Numbered from the stretch's first letter, positions 1-7,551 are shown. The stretch: DNA of 64,000 nt from Paenibacillus azoreducens (GCF_021654775.1 NZ_AP025343.1:7252153-7316152); one strand, 5' to 3'. Program-made: numbers and translations. The notes: generated by a model from the letters alone, not told the origin.

Positions 1-816
1 GATGCCTTAATTCCATCCCTTTCTATCAACGAAGATGATAAAATTGTGGAAATTCCGCTGAGCCAACTTCGTGCGAATCCCTACCAACCGCGTAAAGATT
101 TCAATGAGGAATCCATTCAGGAACTGGCGGAGTCCATTCGTCAGCATGGCGTCATTCAGCCGATCATTGTCCGCAGTGTATTAAAGGGATATGAAATTAT
201 TGCTGGTGAACGTCGCTTCCGTGCTTCGCAATATTGCGGAAAGGCAACAATTCCGGCGGTTGTCCGCAGCTTCAGTGATCAACAGGTTATGGAAATAGCA
301 TTGATCGAGAATCTGCAGCGTGAAAACCTGAATGCGATGGAGGTTGCGGTTGCATATCAGGGACTGATGGATCAGTATTCGCTCACGCAGGAGGAATTGT
401 CTCTTAAGGTAGGAAAATCAAGATCGCATATTGCTAATTTCCTGCGTTTGCTTTCGCTTCCTGACGAAGTTAAAGATTATGTTTCACGTGGAACATTATC
501 TATGGGGCATGCCCGTGCCATCGTTGGATTAAAAGATCCTGTGCTTATGAAGCAGTTGGCCAAACAGTGCGTGGCTAATGAGTGGAGCGTCCGTGATTTG
601 GAGGAAGCTGTTAAAAACCTGGATCGGAAGACGGATGAAAATAAAAGTAAGCCAAAAGCGAAAAAACGCGATCCTTATATTGATAGTTTGGAAGAATCAT
701 TGCGTGAACGCTTTAGAACGACTGTGAAAATCAAACAAAACAAAGATAAGGGGAAAATCGAGCTGAATTATTACAGCAAGCAGGATTTGGAACGACTGCT
801 GGAGCTTTTACAATAA
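1..816 (+). CDS. parB: ParB/Spo0J chromosome partitioning protein (5' end outside window)
   Basis: This is the ParB/Spo0J CTPase clamp that loads on parS near oriC, spreads, recruits SMC and regulates ParA/Soj. The frame is open to base 1, where DALIPSL is encoded before the first in-window GTG at 46; this matches the usual N-terminus (LGKGLDALIP), so a few residues lie upstream. After that come the IPLSQLRANPYQPRK segment, the CTP-binding GERRFRA box (about residues 70-76 of the visible protein), ENLQRENLN, a helix-turn-helix with KSRSHIANFLRLL, SMGHARAIVG, a basic linker and a C-terminal dimerisation tail. Only the extreme start is missing. The gene contains a parS site and is followed by a strong terminator. 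soj/parA would be expected just upstream. Confidence 0.96.
   Translation, partial: DALIPSLSINEDDKIVEIPLSQLRANPYQPRKDFNEESIQELAESIRQHGVIQPIIVRSVLKGYEIIAGERRFRASQYCGKATIPAVVRSFSDQQVMEIALIENLQRENLNAMEVAVAYQGLMDQYSLTQEELSLKVGKSRSHIANFLRLLSLPDEVKDYVSRGTLSMGHARAIVGLKDPVLMKQLAKQCVANEWSVRDLEEAVKNLDRKTDENKSKPKAKKRDPYIDSLEESLRERFRTTVKIKQNKDKGKIELNYYSKQDLERLLELLQ
480..495 (+). promoter_or_regulatory. parS centromere-like site inside parB
   Basis: TGTTTCACGTGGAACA is the exact reverse complement of the Bacillus subtilis parS sequence (TGTTCCACGTGAAACA), and it lies inside the parB coding region, as in B. subtilis spo0J. It is a 16-bp near-palindrome centred on CACGTG. It should be a ParB loading site and places the window close to the replication origin. 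Confidence 0.9.
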
Positions 817-841
817 GAGCAATCTTATGGTAGTGCGAGGT

Positions 842-895
842 GACATGTCCGGTTTGTTCCCTGATATGGGGAAAGGATATGTCATTCTCTTTTTT
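842..895 (+). terminator. Rho-independent terminator of parB
   Basis: A two-part hairpin lies 26 bp after the parB stop. GACATGTCC (842-850) pairs with GGATATGTC (875-883), and inside it TTCCC (857-861) pairs with GGGAA (869-873). A T-rich run follows at 886-895. It ends the soj-parB transcript. Confidence 0.75.
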
Positions 896-1158
896 AGGGT
901 GAGAAAAGCTTGAGAGGTAGAGGAGTAGATTCCCATCTAAAAAAAGCCTGTCTAATGTGTCAAATGTAAGTTAGGCAGAGATGCTTTTTGTAATCCAACT
1001 TGATCGGAAAACGCCAAGGAGTACCAATGATTTATGAAACAAGTTGAAATGGGTCGCTGAGCGATGCCGATTGATATTGATTGTTTTATGAGCGCTGTCA
1101 AAACCTTAATTGAAATTCGAATGTTAAAGGAACAGTCTGACCGGAAAGGGGGAAGATT

Positions 1159-2313
1159 GTGAAGTCGCTTATTTACTTGGATCATGCAGCCACTTCCTGG
1201 CCCAAGCCTCCCGAAGTGATGCAAGCCATGCAGCATGCGATGGTAGAGGCCGCAGCTAACCCGGGACGTGGAAGTCATTACATGGCAGTTCAAGCCAGCA
1301 GAGTACTCTTTGATACCCGGAAAATTTTGTCGCGTTTGTTTCAGATTCGTAACCCCAATGACTTGATTTTTACGTATAATACAACGGAAGCGTTAAATTT
1401 AGCCATTAAAGGCTTGCTTCGTGAAGGGGATTCGGTTGTTGCGACAATGATCGAACATAATTCCGTCAGACGGCCGCTGGAATATCTGAAACGTGTCTTA
1501 GGTATTCAAGTTGAATATATCCCGGTGAATAAGTGCGGAGAACTGGATATGATTAGGATGAAGGCGGCTATATCGAGACGCCCTAGATTGGTTGTATGCA
1601 GCCATAGTTCCAATTTGCTCGGGAGTATTCTGCCGATAACAGAAATCGGGGAATTGGCCCGCCGCTTTAATGCGGTATTTTTGGTGGATGCGGCCCAGAG
1701 CGCAGGTTGCCTGGATATCGATGTCTCTGCGATGAATATCGATTTGCTGGCTTTTCCTGGACATAAAGGGCTGCTTGGACCTCAGGGGACGGGCGGATTA
1801 TATATCTCCCCGGCGATTGAATTGGAGCCACTCCTGCATGGCGGAACCGGAAGTCAGTCGGAGGAGAAGGAGCAGCCGTTGGTGCGCCCGGATCGATATG
1901 AGGCCGGTACGCCGAACACGATCGGCATTGCCGGTTTAAAGGCTGGTGTCGAGCAGGTGCTGGCGCGGACCCCCAAACGAATCTATCAGCATGAATGGGG
2001 ATTGGTACAACAAATGATGGATGGGATCCAGGGCATACCGGGTCTTCAGCTCTTAGGGCCAGAAGCAGGCCAACCGAGAACCGGAATAACTTCTTTCATT
2101 TCGGCGAAGGTGGATGCCAGTGAGCTTGCTTTTCGTTTGGACAGGGAATATGGCATTGCCGTACGCGCAGGCATGCATTGTACACCATTGGCGCATGAAG
2201 CCGCAGAGACGCTTCGGACAGGTGCGGTGCGTGCGAGCGTGGGCGTGGATACCACAGCCGTAGAGGTAGACGCTTTTATTGAAGCAGTAAAGGAAATATG
2301 CGGTAGGGCATAA
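1159..2313 (+). CDS. Class V aminotransferase, cysteine desulfurase-like (SufS/NifS fold)
   Basis: This is a PLP-dependent fold type I enzyme of the cysteine desulfurase family (EF2568-like branch), 384 aa and full length. It opens with IYLDHAATSWPKP, typical of NifS/SufS/Csd proteins. The PLP Schiff-base lysine is K203 in FPGHKGLLGPQG, preceded by the VDAAQSAG cofactor-binding segment. The candidate persulfide cysteine is C341 in RAGMHCTPLAH. The GTG start at 1159 is set by AAAGGGGG six bases upstream. No scaffold (SufU/IscU) gene is next to it, so its sulfur acceptor cannot be told from context. Selenocysteine lyase or a related C-S lyase remains possible. It stands alone between the parB terminator and the DUF4446 gene. 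Confidence 0.88.
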   Translation: MKSLIYLDHAATSWPKPPEVMQAMQHAMVEAAANPGRGSHYMAVQASRVLFDTRKILSRLFQIRNPNDLIFTYNTTEALNLAIKGLLREGDSVVATMIEHNSVRRPLEYLKRVLGIQVEYIPVNKCGELDMIRMKAAISRRPRLVVCSHSSNLLGSILPITEIGELARRFNAVFLVDAAQSAGCLDIDVSAMNIDLLAFPGHKGLLGPQGTGGLYISPAIELEPLLHGGTGSQSEEKEQPLVRPDRYEAGTPNTIGIAGLKAGVEQVLARTPKRIYQHEWGLVQQMMDGIQGIPGLQLLGPEAGQPRTGITSFISAKVDASELAFRLDREYGIAVRAGMHCTPLAHEAAETLRTGAVRASVGVDTTAVEVDAFIEAVKEICGRA

Positions 2314-2401
2314 GGGATTGTATCGGACAAGTCTTTTAATGATTGAAGAAAAATGAACTGAAGCGTGTTTGATCAAGATTGAGGAAAAGGAATGAACAGC
2401 A

Positions 2402-2902
2402 ATGTCGGATTTGAATAGTTTAATCATGGAACAGCTGCAGTGGTTTATCGGCGGGGTAATGCTCCTCATTTTGATCTTGCTCGTGATGGCGATTACTCAG
2501 GGAGCGAAGCTCCGCAAGATGCGCCGCAAATATGATTTGATGATGGAGGGCAGCGGAGTAGAGAACCTTGAGACCCTGCTGGTTGATTTGAAAGTGCAAA
2601 TGGATGCCATTGAAGATGAACAAGAACAGCAGCGCAAAGCCCAGGAAATGCTGTTAACGAAGCTGCAGCAGGTCAAAGGAAAAGTGGGCATCAAACGTTA
2701 TAATGCGTTCAGCGATCAGGGCAGCGATTTGAGCTTTTCATTCGCCATTGTTGATGAAAAGAAAAATGGAGTTGTCATTTCAGCTCTTTACAGCCGCGAC
2801 AGCTCCTATGTATATGCCAAGCCGCTTGCGGCAGGCGAATCAACCTATGCATTATCTCCGGAAGAAATAGAAGCGATCAGTCTAGCCGGGCAACAAGGGT
2901 AG
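2402..2902 (+). CDS. DUF4446 family membrane-anchored coiled-coil protein
   Basis: A 166-aa protein of the DUF4446 family, of unknown function, commonly found near parB and yyaC in Firmicutes. One transmembrane helix (about residues 14-32) is followed by a basic patch (KLRKMRRKYD) and a predicted coiled coil (about 52-92, rich in E, Q and K). The conserved C-terminal half includes VGIKRYNAFSD and LSFSFAIVDEKKNG. GAGGAAAAGG lies 11 bases before the ATG. The last 26 bases overlap the convergent yyaC gene, so transcripts from the two strands collide at their ends. No enzymatic motif is visible. Confidence 0.85.
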   Translation: MSDLNSLIMEQLQWFIGGVMLLILILLVMAITQGAKLRKMRRKYDLMMEGSGVENLETLLVDLKVQMDAIEDEQEQQRKAQEMLLTKLQQVKGKVGIKRYNAFSDQGSDLSFSFAIVDEKKNGVVISALYSRDSSYVYAKPLAAGESTYALSPEEIEAISLAGQQG

Positions 2903-3482
2903 AACGTGTTTTCCATTCCTGGATTGCTCCCTGAAGGGTGGATGCAATAATCTCCGATAGACGCATAACCAGACTTAAGCGAGTGTTTTGCAATACGAAA
3001 TATTCCATGAAGCCGCCGACGTTAACGATACCAGTCAAATGGATATCGCCAACCGGCGGTAATTCTTTATGTACGCCTGCCCCGGGTTTTAGCGGGCCGC
3101 TGGCGACCTGAATACAGCCGACGCTGGAAGATTGCCCGAGACAAGCATCAATACCGATAACAAAGGGGTTATCGTACAGAGTATAAATAGAGGAGAGCGT
3201 CTCTTGCAGATTGACGGCATGAACAGGCTCATCCAAAGTCCCGAACAAGTGATACCATGGACTTTTATAACGGGCCAGGGCTGTTCCGACCAAAGGTCCA
3301 AGGCAATCACCGGTAGAACGGTCGGTGCCGATGCAGACGATAATAACCTGCTGCTTGTCCTCAGCTTGGGATAAGTAAAACAAAAGCCGATGAATGATAG
3401 CGGAATGGATTTCGGGATCGGTATGTGGTATTTTTAAGCAAGAAAGCTGTTGTTGCTTGGAAGGTTGAGACAGCTGTGTCAT
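2877..3482 (-). CDS. yyaC: Sporulation protein YyaC (GPR-like putative spore protease)
   Basis: A 201-aa protein of the YyaC (DUF1256) family, related in fold to germination protease GPR and made during sporulation in Bacillus. Hallmarks are VCIGTDRSTGDCLGPLVG (about 49-66), FGTLDEPVHAVNL, FVIGIDACLGQSSSVG and PGAGVHKELPPVGDIHLTGIVN. The acidic residues in GTDRSTGD and IDAC are probably functional, by analogy with GPR-type aspartate sites. AAAGGAAG precedes the ATG by 5-6 bases. It lies on the opposite strand to its neighbours and overlaps the DUF4446 3' end tail to tail. A forespore sigma promoter would be expected upstream, but I could not identify one with confidence. Confidence 0.92.
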   Translation of the reverse strand: MTQLSQPSKQQQLSCLKIPHTDPEIHSAIIHRLLFYLSQAEDKQQVIIVCIGTDRSTGDCLGPLVGTALARYKSPWYHLFGTLDEPVHAVNLQETLSSIYTLYDNPFVIGIDACLGQSSSVGCIQVASGPLKPGAGVHKELPPVGDIHLTGIVNVGGFMEYFVLQNTRLSLVMRLSEIIASTLQGAIQEWKTRSTLVARLD

Positions 3483-3591
3483 AGAATCTTCCTTTCAAAT
3501 GCGATTGGTAGTACTAGTATATGGATGCATGCATGTTTTTATACTTCCTGGAGACAAGCAATTTATTTGAGGGGAAGGCTGGCGGTGAAAT

Positions 3592-3837
3592 ATGGATGAT
3601 TGGATGTTGATCGCCTTCGATTCGACGCAGCAGGCGCTGCGGGCCGAGATGCTTTTGGAGTATGCGGATATTGAAATCGATCTTTGTCCTACACCCAAAA
3701 CGATTACGGCAGGATGTGCTTTATCCATTCAATTTCCAAAGGAGGAGCTTGCGTCCGTACAGCAAATCATCGTTCAGGAGAATGTGGAAATCAGAGGAAT
3801 CTACTATAACAACAAGGAGAAATATATAAGCATCTAG
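3592..3837 (+). CDS. DUF3343 small protein (putative Se/S carrier-like)
   Basis: An 81-aa protein matching the DUF3343 family: an N-terminal beta strand (WMLIAFDSTQQAL), then EMLLEYADIEIDLCPTPKTITAGCALSIQF with the conserved C-P-x-P and glycine-cysteine (TAGC) positions. The family is described as putative selenium/sulfur carrier-like, by homology only. It lies 18 bp before the mechanosensitive channel gene and is probably co-transcribed with it. The likely Shine-Dalgarno (GGGGAAGG or GGCGGTGA) lies within 20 bases upstream. Confidence 0.8.
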   Translation: MDDWMLIAFDSTQQALRAEMLLEYADIEIDLCPTPKTITAGCALSIQFPKEELASVQQIIVQENVEIRGIYYNNKEKYISI

Positions 3838-3855
3838 AAATAGGAGATGAGATTG

Positions 3856-4761
3856 GTGCACCCATATTGGCTTGAAACAGCAACTGGAGAACTGGATGGG
3901 GCTGTGGACAAAGCGGTAAAGTTTAGTGATATGATTATGAATTGGCTGACGGATGTGGATATGTGGACAAATGTTTTGTTCTCCGGTATCCGCATTATTG
4001 TATTATTTATTGTGACCCGGATTGTCATCCGGGTAGTTTCGAAAATTATAGACCGCTCGCTCGCGCGCCATGAACAGAGCCGGATTAACGTTAATCCACG
4101 CAGATTTGCCACAGTCGGCGAGCTTTTGAAAAATGTAACCTCCGTCACCTGCAACTTTGTCATGGTTCTGCTCATCCTATCCGAATTTAATTTCAAGCTC
4201 GGGCCGCTGCTGGCGGGAGCCGGAGTGCTTGGACTTGCCATCGGTTTTGGCGCGCAAAGTTTGGTTAAGGATGTCATTACCGGGTTCTTTATTATATTGG
4301 AGGACCAATTTGCGGTAGGGGATGTCATTCAGACGGGAACCTACAAAGGAACGGTGGAAGTGATCGGGCTTCGTTCTACGCGTATTGTGAGCATGAATGG
4401 AGAGACTCATATTTTGCCGAATGGATTGATCACAAGCGTAACGAACTATTCGTTTTCAAATGCGTTGGCCATGATCGATTTGCCGGTAAAAAATGAACGC
4501 TCGCTGGAAGAAGTCGTCGGTTTGGTTAAACAGGCACTGGCAGGGATTCAGGAGCAGAATGAAAACATTATTGCTGTTCCCGATGTTCTTGGCATCCAAT
4601 CCATGAGTACGAGCGAATTCGTCATCCGGATCGTAGCCCAATGTGCACCGAATACAAGGGCGGAAGTCGAACGGAATATGCTGGAAAATATTAAGCAGGC
4701 CATGGAATTTGATGAAAGGGAGAAACAAGCGCTGACTGAGCTTGCAGCGACCGAAGAATAG
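3856..4761 (+). CDS. MscS-family small-conductance mechanosensitive channel
   Basis: A membrane channel of the MscS superfamily, about 301 aa, that releases solutes on osmotic downshock. Three hydrophobic segments are visible: about 35-55 (FSGIRIIVLFIVTRI), about 90-110 (FVMVLLILSEF) and the pore helix (LLAGAGVLGLAIGFGAQSLVKD). These are followed by the beta domain (FFIILEDQFAVGDVIQTG, TRIVSMNGETHILPNG) and the C-terminal alpha/beta domain. An ATG at 3847 sits directly on the AGGAG (3842-3846), too close to be used. TTG 3853 (6 bases away) or GTG 3856 (9 bases) fits, and I use the latter. It is closest to the YkuT/MscS-like Bacillus type. Confidence 0.92.
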   Translation: MHPYWLETATGELDGAVDKAVKFSDMIMNWLTDVDMWTNVLFSGIRIIVLFIVTRIVIRVVSKIIDRSLARHEQSRINVNPRRFATVGELLKNVTSVTCNFVMVLLILSEFNFKLGPLLAGAGVLGLAIGFGAQSLVKDVITGFFIILEDQFAVGDVIQTGTYKGTVEVIGLRSTRIVSMNGETHILPNGLITSVTNYSFSNALAMIDLPVKNERSLEEVVGLVKQALAGIQEQNENIIAVPDVLGIQSMSTSEFVIRIVAQCAPNTRAEVERNMLENIKQAMEFDEREKQALTELAATEE

Positions 4762-4778
4762 AAGGGGGAGGCATCAAC

Positions 4779-4997
4779 ATGGAACGAAAGGTATTTCAAT
4801 TGGGCGATATCGTGCAAATGAAAAAAAATCATCCTTGCGGGAGCAATGAAATGGAAATTATCCGCATGGGGATGGATATCCGGATTAAATGCGTCAAATG
4901 CCAACATAGCGTATTGATTCCACGCGCCAAATTCGAAAAAAACATGAAAAAAGTGCTCCGTTCCAAAGAAGCGATTGAAGAGGAAAATGGAAAGTAA
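4779..4997 (+). CDS. DUF951 family protein
   Basis: A 72-aa conserved protein of the DUF951 family. The motif runs FQLGDIVQMKKNHPCG, then EIIRMGMDIRIKCVKCQHSVLIPR, where C38xxC41 and the HPCG cysteine could bind metal or nucleic acid; this is inference. GAAGGGGGAGG lies 8 bases before the ATG and only 17 bp separates it from the channel gene, so DUF3343, mscS and this gene form one short operon. The family is a regular neighbour of these genes in the origin region and its role is unknown. Confidence 0.88.
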   Translation: MERKVFQLGDIVQMKKNHPCGSNEMEIIRMGMDIRIKCVKCQHSVLIPRAKFEKNMKKVLRSKEAIEEENGK

Positions 4998-5012
4998 TAT
5001 TATAATAATGTA

Positions 5013-5041
5013 TTGCAAATTTGGTTTTGGTATGATAAAAT
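5013..5041 (+). promoter_or_regulatory. Probable promoter of tRNA-Ser
   Basis: TTGCAA (5013-5018), a 17-bp spacer and TAAAAT (5036-5041) with an extended -10 TG (TGATAAAAT) lie directly upstream of the tRNA, putting transcription start about 5-7 bases before its first nucleotide. Confidence 0.55.
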
Positions 5042-5053
5042 AAATCTTGCTGC

Positions 5054-5144
5054 GGAAAGGTACCCAAGAGGTCTAAGGGGGCTGACTCGAAATCAGTTAG
5101 GCGTCGCAAGGCGTGCGAGGGTTCGAATCCCTCTCTTTCCGCCA
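5054..5144 (+). tRNA. tRNA-Ser (anticodon CGA)
   Basis: A 91-nt class II tRNA with the 3' CCA encoded (5142-5144). The acceptor arm GGAAAGG (5054-5060) pairs with TCTTTCC (5134-5140). The anticodon arm GCTGA/TCAGT encloses the loop CTCGAAA, giving anticodon CGA, which reads UCG serine codons. A long variable arm (GCGTCGCAAGGCGTGC region) and the T-loop GTTCGAATCC are both characteristic of tRNA-Ser. Confidence 0.95.
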
Positions 5145-5186
5145 CATTCCCTTTTTTATCAAATATACTTCATAGAATAACGTAAT

Positions 5187-5233
5187 ACGACCAAACCTTT
5201 GGCCCCGTCATCGCCAAAGGTTTGGTCGTTTTT
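5187..5233 (+). terminator. Terminator after tRNA-Ser
   Basis: A perfect 17-bp stem: ACGACCAAACCTTTGGC (5187-5203) pairs with GCCAAAGGTTTGGTCGT (5213-5229) and is followed by TTTT. It ends the tRNA transcript. Confidence 0.88.
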
Positions 5234-5384
5234 AGTATGTCTGAGGATTATTCCCGTTTCTAACAGGCGAGTAGAATTCGCAGCAAAGCGGGAAGGGCAG
5301 CCGAAGATATGGGAAGATAAAAAGATAAGATTATCATCATATAGTGGTCAAGTTTTACTGATCGTTTTCGCGTAAAATTTGTTC

Positions 5385-5422
5385 TTAAAACCAAAGGAGA
5401 ACCCGAAGGTTCTCCCATTTGG
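5385..5422 (-). terminator. Minus-strand terminator with UUCG tetraloop
   Basis: Read on the minus strand, GGAGAACC-TTCG-GGTTCTCC forms a stem closed by the very stable C(UUCG)G loop. It is flanked by CCAAA/TTTGG-type pairing and followed by TTTGGTTTT. It could end transcripts from yjzC (stop at 5684) or from a separate intergenic RNA. Confidence 0.6.
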
Positions 5423-5495
5423 CAGACGATTACTTCATGGATTTTGGAATTCGTTCTACAACAAACATATTTCTTGAAACATTGGTTTAAGCCAA

Positions 5496-5516
5496 GGAGC
5501 AATGCGACATTGCTCC
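5496..5516. repeat. Perfect 9-bp inverted repeat with 3-base loop
   Basis: GGAGCAATG-CGA-CATTGCTCC. It lies between yjzC and the minus-strand terminator with no T-run on either side, so it is a stable hairpin or operator, not a clear terminator. Confidence 0.6.
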
Positions 5517-5683
5517 AGACAAAATGTCTTTGGCACGTCCCTCCGCTTCTCTAATGTTTTGCTGTTTCACACTTCCAGTGATTTGTTACGCAGCTTAGGC
5601 CCAACGGAACCACACCTCTCTCGTAACCGTCTGATTGTATCATCTGCATTCCGGCACGTAATTATACATGCTTCGCAAAAAAA

Positions 5684-5878
5684 TTAGTGAACCTTGGCCT
5701 TGGTTTTCTTTTTCCACTTCCGGTCCTTGTTGGTCGTTTTCGGGAAGGTTTCGCCGCGCTCCAACGTGATCATTTTCGGATTTTGGATTTCGGTATGGAA
5801 GCTGGCTTCCCCGACCTCCATATATACCCCAGGGTTCGGCGCCTTGTCACCAGGCTCGAATTCAGTTTTTTCGCCCAT
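5684..5878 (-). CDS. yjzC: YjzC family small protein
   Basis: A 64-aa protein resembling Bacillus YjzC: FEPGDKAPNPGVYMEVGE, then ITLERGETFPKTTNKDRKWKKK. The function is unknown; the family is widespread in Bacillales. The better start is the second ATG (5878), nine bases after AAGGAGG; an ATG six bases upstream (5884) is only three bases from that Shine-Dalgarno. The basic C-terminus (KKKTKAKVH) could contact nucleic acid, which is inference. It is isolated on the minus strand between the tRNA and rpsF. The strand 5234-5683 around it holds no other gene I can support. Confidence 0.85.
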   Translation of the reverse strand: MGEKTEFEPGDKAPNPGVYMEVGEASFHTEIQNPKMITLERGETFPKTTNKDRKWKKKTKAKVH

Positions 5879-5979
5879 CGGCATAAACCTCCTTATCGAT
5901 TAAAAATGGACTGCCTTTGTAGTGTTTACACATCGGAAGGAATCATGTGTGCCGTTATTTTTGCCAATTGAAGCATGGC

Positions 5980-6008
5980 TTGCATTCGAACAGATGATTT
6001 GATATATT
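5980..6008 (+). promoter_or_regulatory. Probable promoter of rpsF-ssb-rpsR
   Basis: TTGCAT (5980-5985), 17-bp spacer, TATATT (6003-6008). It is the only good sigma-A-like match in the gap before rpsF and leaves a leader of about 70 nt carrying the S6:S18 site. Confidence 0.55.
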
Positions 6009-6025
6009 AATATGGTGCGAGTTTA

Positions 6026-6066
6026 GACTCGCTCCTTGTTCCTGACCTTGATCAGGGGCCGAAGTC
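6026..6066 (+). promoter_or_regulatory. S6:S18-binding autoregulatory mRNA leader (candidate)
   Basis: Between the promoter and the rpsF Shine-Dalgarno, GACT (6026-6029) can pair with AGTC (6063-6066) around a hairpin TTCCTGA/TCAGGGG (about 6039-6058), leaving CCG (6059-6061) bulged. A CCG bulge in this position is the hallmark of the leader bound by the S6:S18 complex in many bacteria. The assignment rests on position and this simple fold. Confidence 0.5.
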
Positions 6067-6084
6067 CATAAGGAGGTGAAAGAA

Positions 6085-6369
6085 ATGCGCAAATATGAAG
6101 TGATGTACATTATTCGTCCGGACATTGAACAAGAAGCTGTTCAAGCTGCAGTCGAAAGATTCCAAGGCATCATCTCCAACGGTGGAGAAATCACGAAGCA
6201 TGAAGTGATGGGTAAACGCCGTCTTGCGTATGAGATCAAGAAATTCCGTGATGGTACTTTTGTTCTGGTAAACTTCACTGCAACTCCTGAAGTTGTTGCC
6301 GAACTCGAGCGTATCATGAAAATTTCTGACGAAGTCATTCGTTATCTCATCACTCTTGACGTTGCTTAA
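6085..6369 (+). CDS. rpsF: 30S ribosomal protein S6
   Basis: S6 binds S18 and 16S rRNA in the platform of the small subunit. The protein is 94 aa, starting MRKYEVMYIIRPDI, with VERFQGIISNGGEI, the GKRRLAYEIKKFRDG loop that contacts RNA, and DEVIRYLITLDVA at the end; this is full length for the family. AGGAGGTGA (6071-6079) fixes the ATG at 6085. A GTG at 6076 lies inside the Shine-Dalgarno and is not used. First gene of rpsF-ssb-rpsR. Confidence 0.97.
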   Translation: MRKYEVMYIIRPDIEQEAVQAAVERFQGIISNGGEITKHEVMGKRRLAYEIKKFRDGTFVLVNFTATPEVVAELERIMKISDEVIRYLITLDVA

Positions 6370-6422
6370 GTTCAAGCTTTTGGTTTAAGTGATGATCCAT
6401 TCGATCGAAGGAGGGGAATCGA

Positions 6423-6902
6423 TTGTTGAACCGTGTAATTTTAATTGGCCGTTTGACCAAGGATCCTGAGCTTCGCTACACGCCCGCAGGGGTTGCGGTA
6501 ACGCAGTTCACGCTGGCTGTAGACAGACCGTTTACGTCGCAAGGCGGAGAGCGGGAAGCGGATTTTATTCCAGTGGTGACTTGGAGACAGCTTGCTGAGA
6601 CCTGTGCAAACTATTTGCGCAAAGGCCGTTTGACGGCTGTTGAAGGTCGCATCCAGGTGCGGAATTACGAAAATAACGAAGGTAGACGCGTATATGTCAC
6701 CGAAGTCATTGCCGATAACGTACGTTTCCTGGAATCGAACCGCGAAGGCGGCAGCGGCGGTGGTCAAGGACCGCGTGAGGACTCCTCTTTTGGAGGCGGA
6801 AACCGCGAAAATAACAATTACTCCCGGAACAATTCCAATCAAGATCCTTTTTTCGATGACGGAAAACCGATAGATATTTCGGATGATGATTTGCCATTTT
6901 AA
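6423..6902 (+). CDS. ssb: Single-stranded DNA-binding protein SSB
   Basis: SSB coats single-stranded DNA in replication and repair and recruits partners through its tail. The protein is 159 aa. The OB fold is residues 1-105 ([20 protein letters not shown], with [30 protein letters not shown]). A Gly/Asn/Ser-rich linker follows (about 112-145), then the acidic tip DISDDDLPF that binds replication partners. It uses a TTG start at 6423, six bases after AAGGAGGGG. It lies between the two ribosomal genes, as in most Firmicutes. Confidence 0.97.
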   Translation: MLNRVILIGRLTKDPELRYTPAGVAVTQFTLAVDRPFTSQGGEREADFIPVVTWRQLAETCANYLRKGRLTAVEGRIQVRNYENNEGRRVYVTEVIADNVRFLESNREGGSGGGQGPREDSSFGGGNRENNNYSRNNSNQDPFFDDGKPIDISDDDLPF

Positions 6903-6924
6903 TTATGGAAAGGACTGAAACAGC

Positions 6925-7197
6925 ATGGCTTTTAAACAAAGAGAAGGCGGAGACAACGATAAAAGACCGGCTCGCCGCGGCGGCCGCAACAAACGTCGTA
7001 AAGTGTGCTACTTCACTGTGAATAAAATTACTCACATTGATTATAAAGACACGGATCTGCTCAAAAAATTTATTAGCGAACGCGGAAAAATTTTGCCTCG
7101 CCGTGTAACCGGCACAAGCGCAAAATACCAACGCATGTTGACGATTGCTATCAAACGCTCCCGTCAAATCGCATTGCTGCCTTACACAACGGAATAA
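6925..7197 (+). CDS. rpsR: 30S ribosomal protein S18
   Basis: S18, partner of S6 on the platform of the 30S subunit; 90 aa. A basic N-terminal extension ([13 protein letters not shown]) is followed by [41 protein letters not shown] and [14 protein letters not shown], the standard S18 core. Only one cysteine is present in the CYF segment, so this is the zinc-independent form. It ends the rpsF operon, with a strong terminator 20 bp downstream. Confidence 0.97.
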   Translation: MAFKQREGGDNDKRPARRGGRNKRRKVCYFTVNKITHIDYKDTDLLKKFISERGKILPRRVTGTSAKYQRMLTIAIKRSRQIALLPYTTE

Positions 7198-7217
7198 TTT
7201 CCGGGTAGGTGCAAAAG

Positions 7218-7260
7218 AAAGCCAGTATTCTGGGAAACCAGAGTGCTGGCTTTTTGTTTT
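7218..7260 (+). terminator. Terminator of rpsF-ssb-rpsR
   Basis: AAAGCCAG (7218-7225) and CTGG pair with CCAG and CTGGCTTT around a GAAA loop; TTTTTGTTTTT follows. A classic strong intrinsic terminator. It marks the end of core synteny and the left edge of the accessory region. Confidence 0.9.
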
Positions 7261-7529
7261 TGCTAAGATTGTAAAATTTATAGGTTTTATACGGAGCTTA
7301 AGTCATTCTATAGTATGCTCGTGTTCATATTCCATTTGAATGTTGAGTTATGAGATAGTTGTCATAATATTATCTGATTAAAGTAAAAAGTATAAGCGAA
7401 AATTTGGTGGCGGCCAGCGCAGAAGAACGATCCGTAGCTGCATTGGTTACCTCTCATAATTTAAAGTGTTAATTTGTATTTAGGCCAAGTTGAACAGAGG
7501 TTTTTACCCAAAGTACCTGCCATTATGCA

Positions 7530-7543
7530 ATTTCCCGGGCAAT
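7530..7543 (+). promoter_or_regulatory. Noc-binding-site-like 14-mer
   Basis: ATTTCCCGGGCAAT differs by one base from the palindromic Noc binding consensus ATTTCCCGGGAAAT. noc normally sits two genes upstream of parB in this group. The rest of the 7261-7551 stretch contains nothing I recognise. Confidence 0.3.
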
Positions 7544-7551
7544 GACTTAGG

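Noticed and set aside
3847..3849. ATG start for the mechanosensitive channel
   Set aside because: It directly abuts the AGGAG; TTG 3853 or GTG 3856 have workable spacing.
5502..5687. Small plus-strand frame of 61 codons, and overlapping frames at 5687-5971
   Set aside because: No ribosome binding site, no recognisable motif; those at 5687-5971 are antisense to yjzC.
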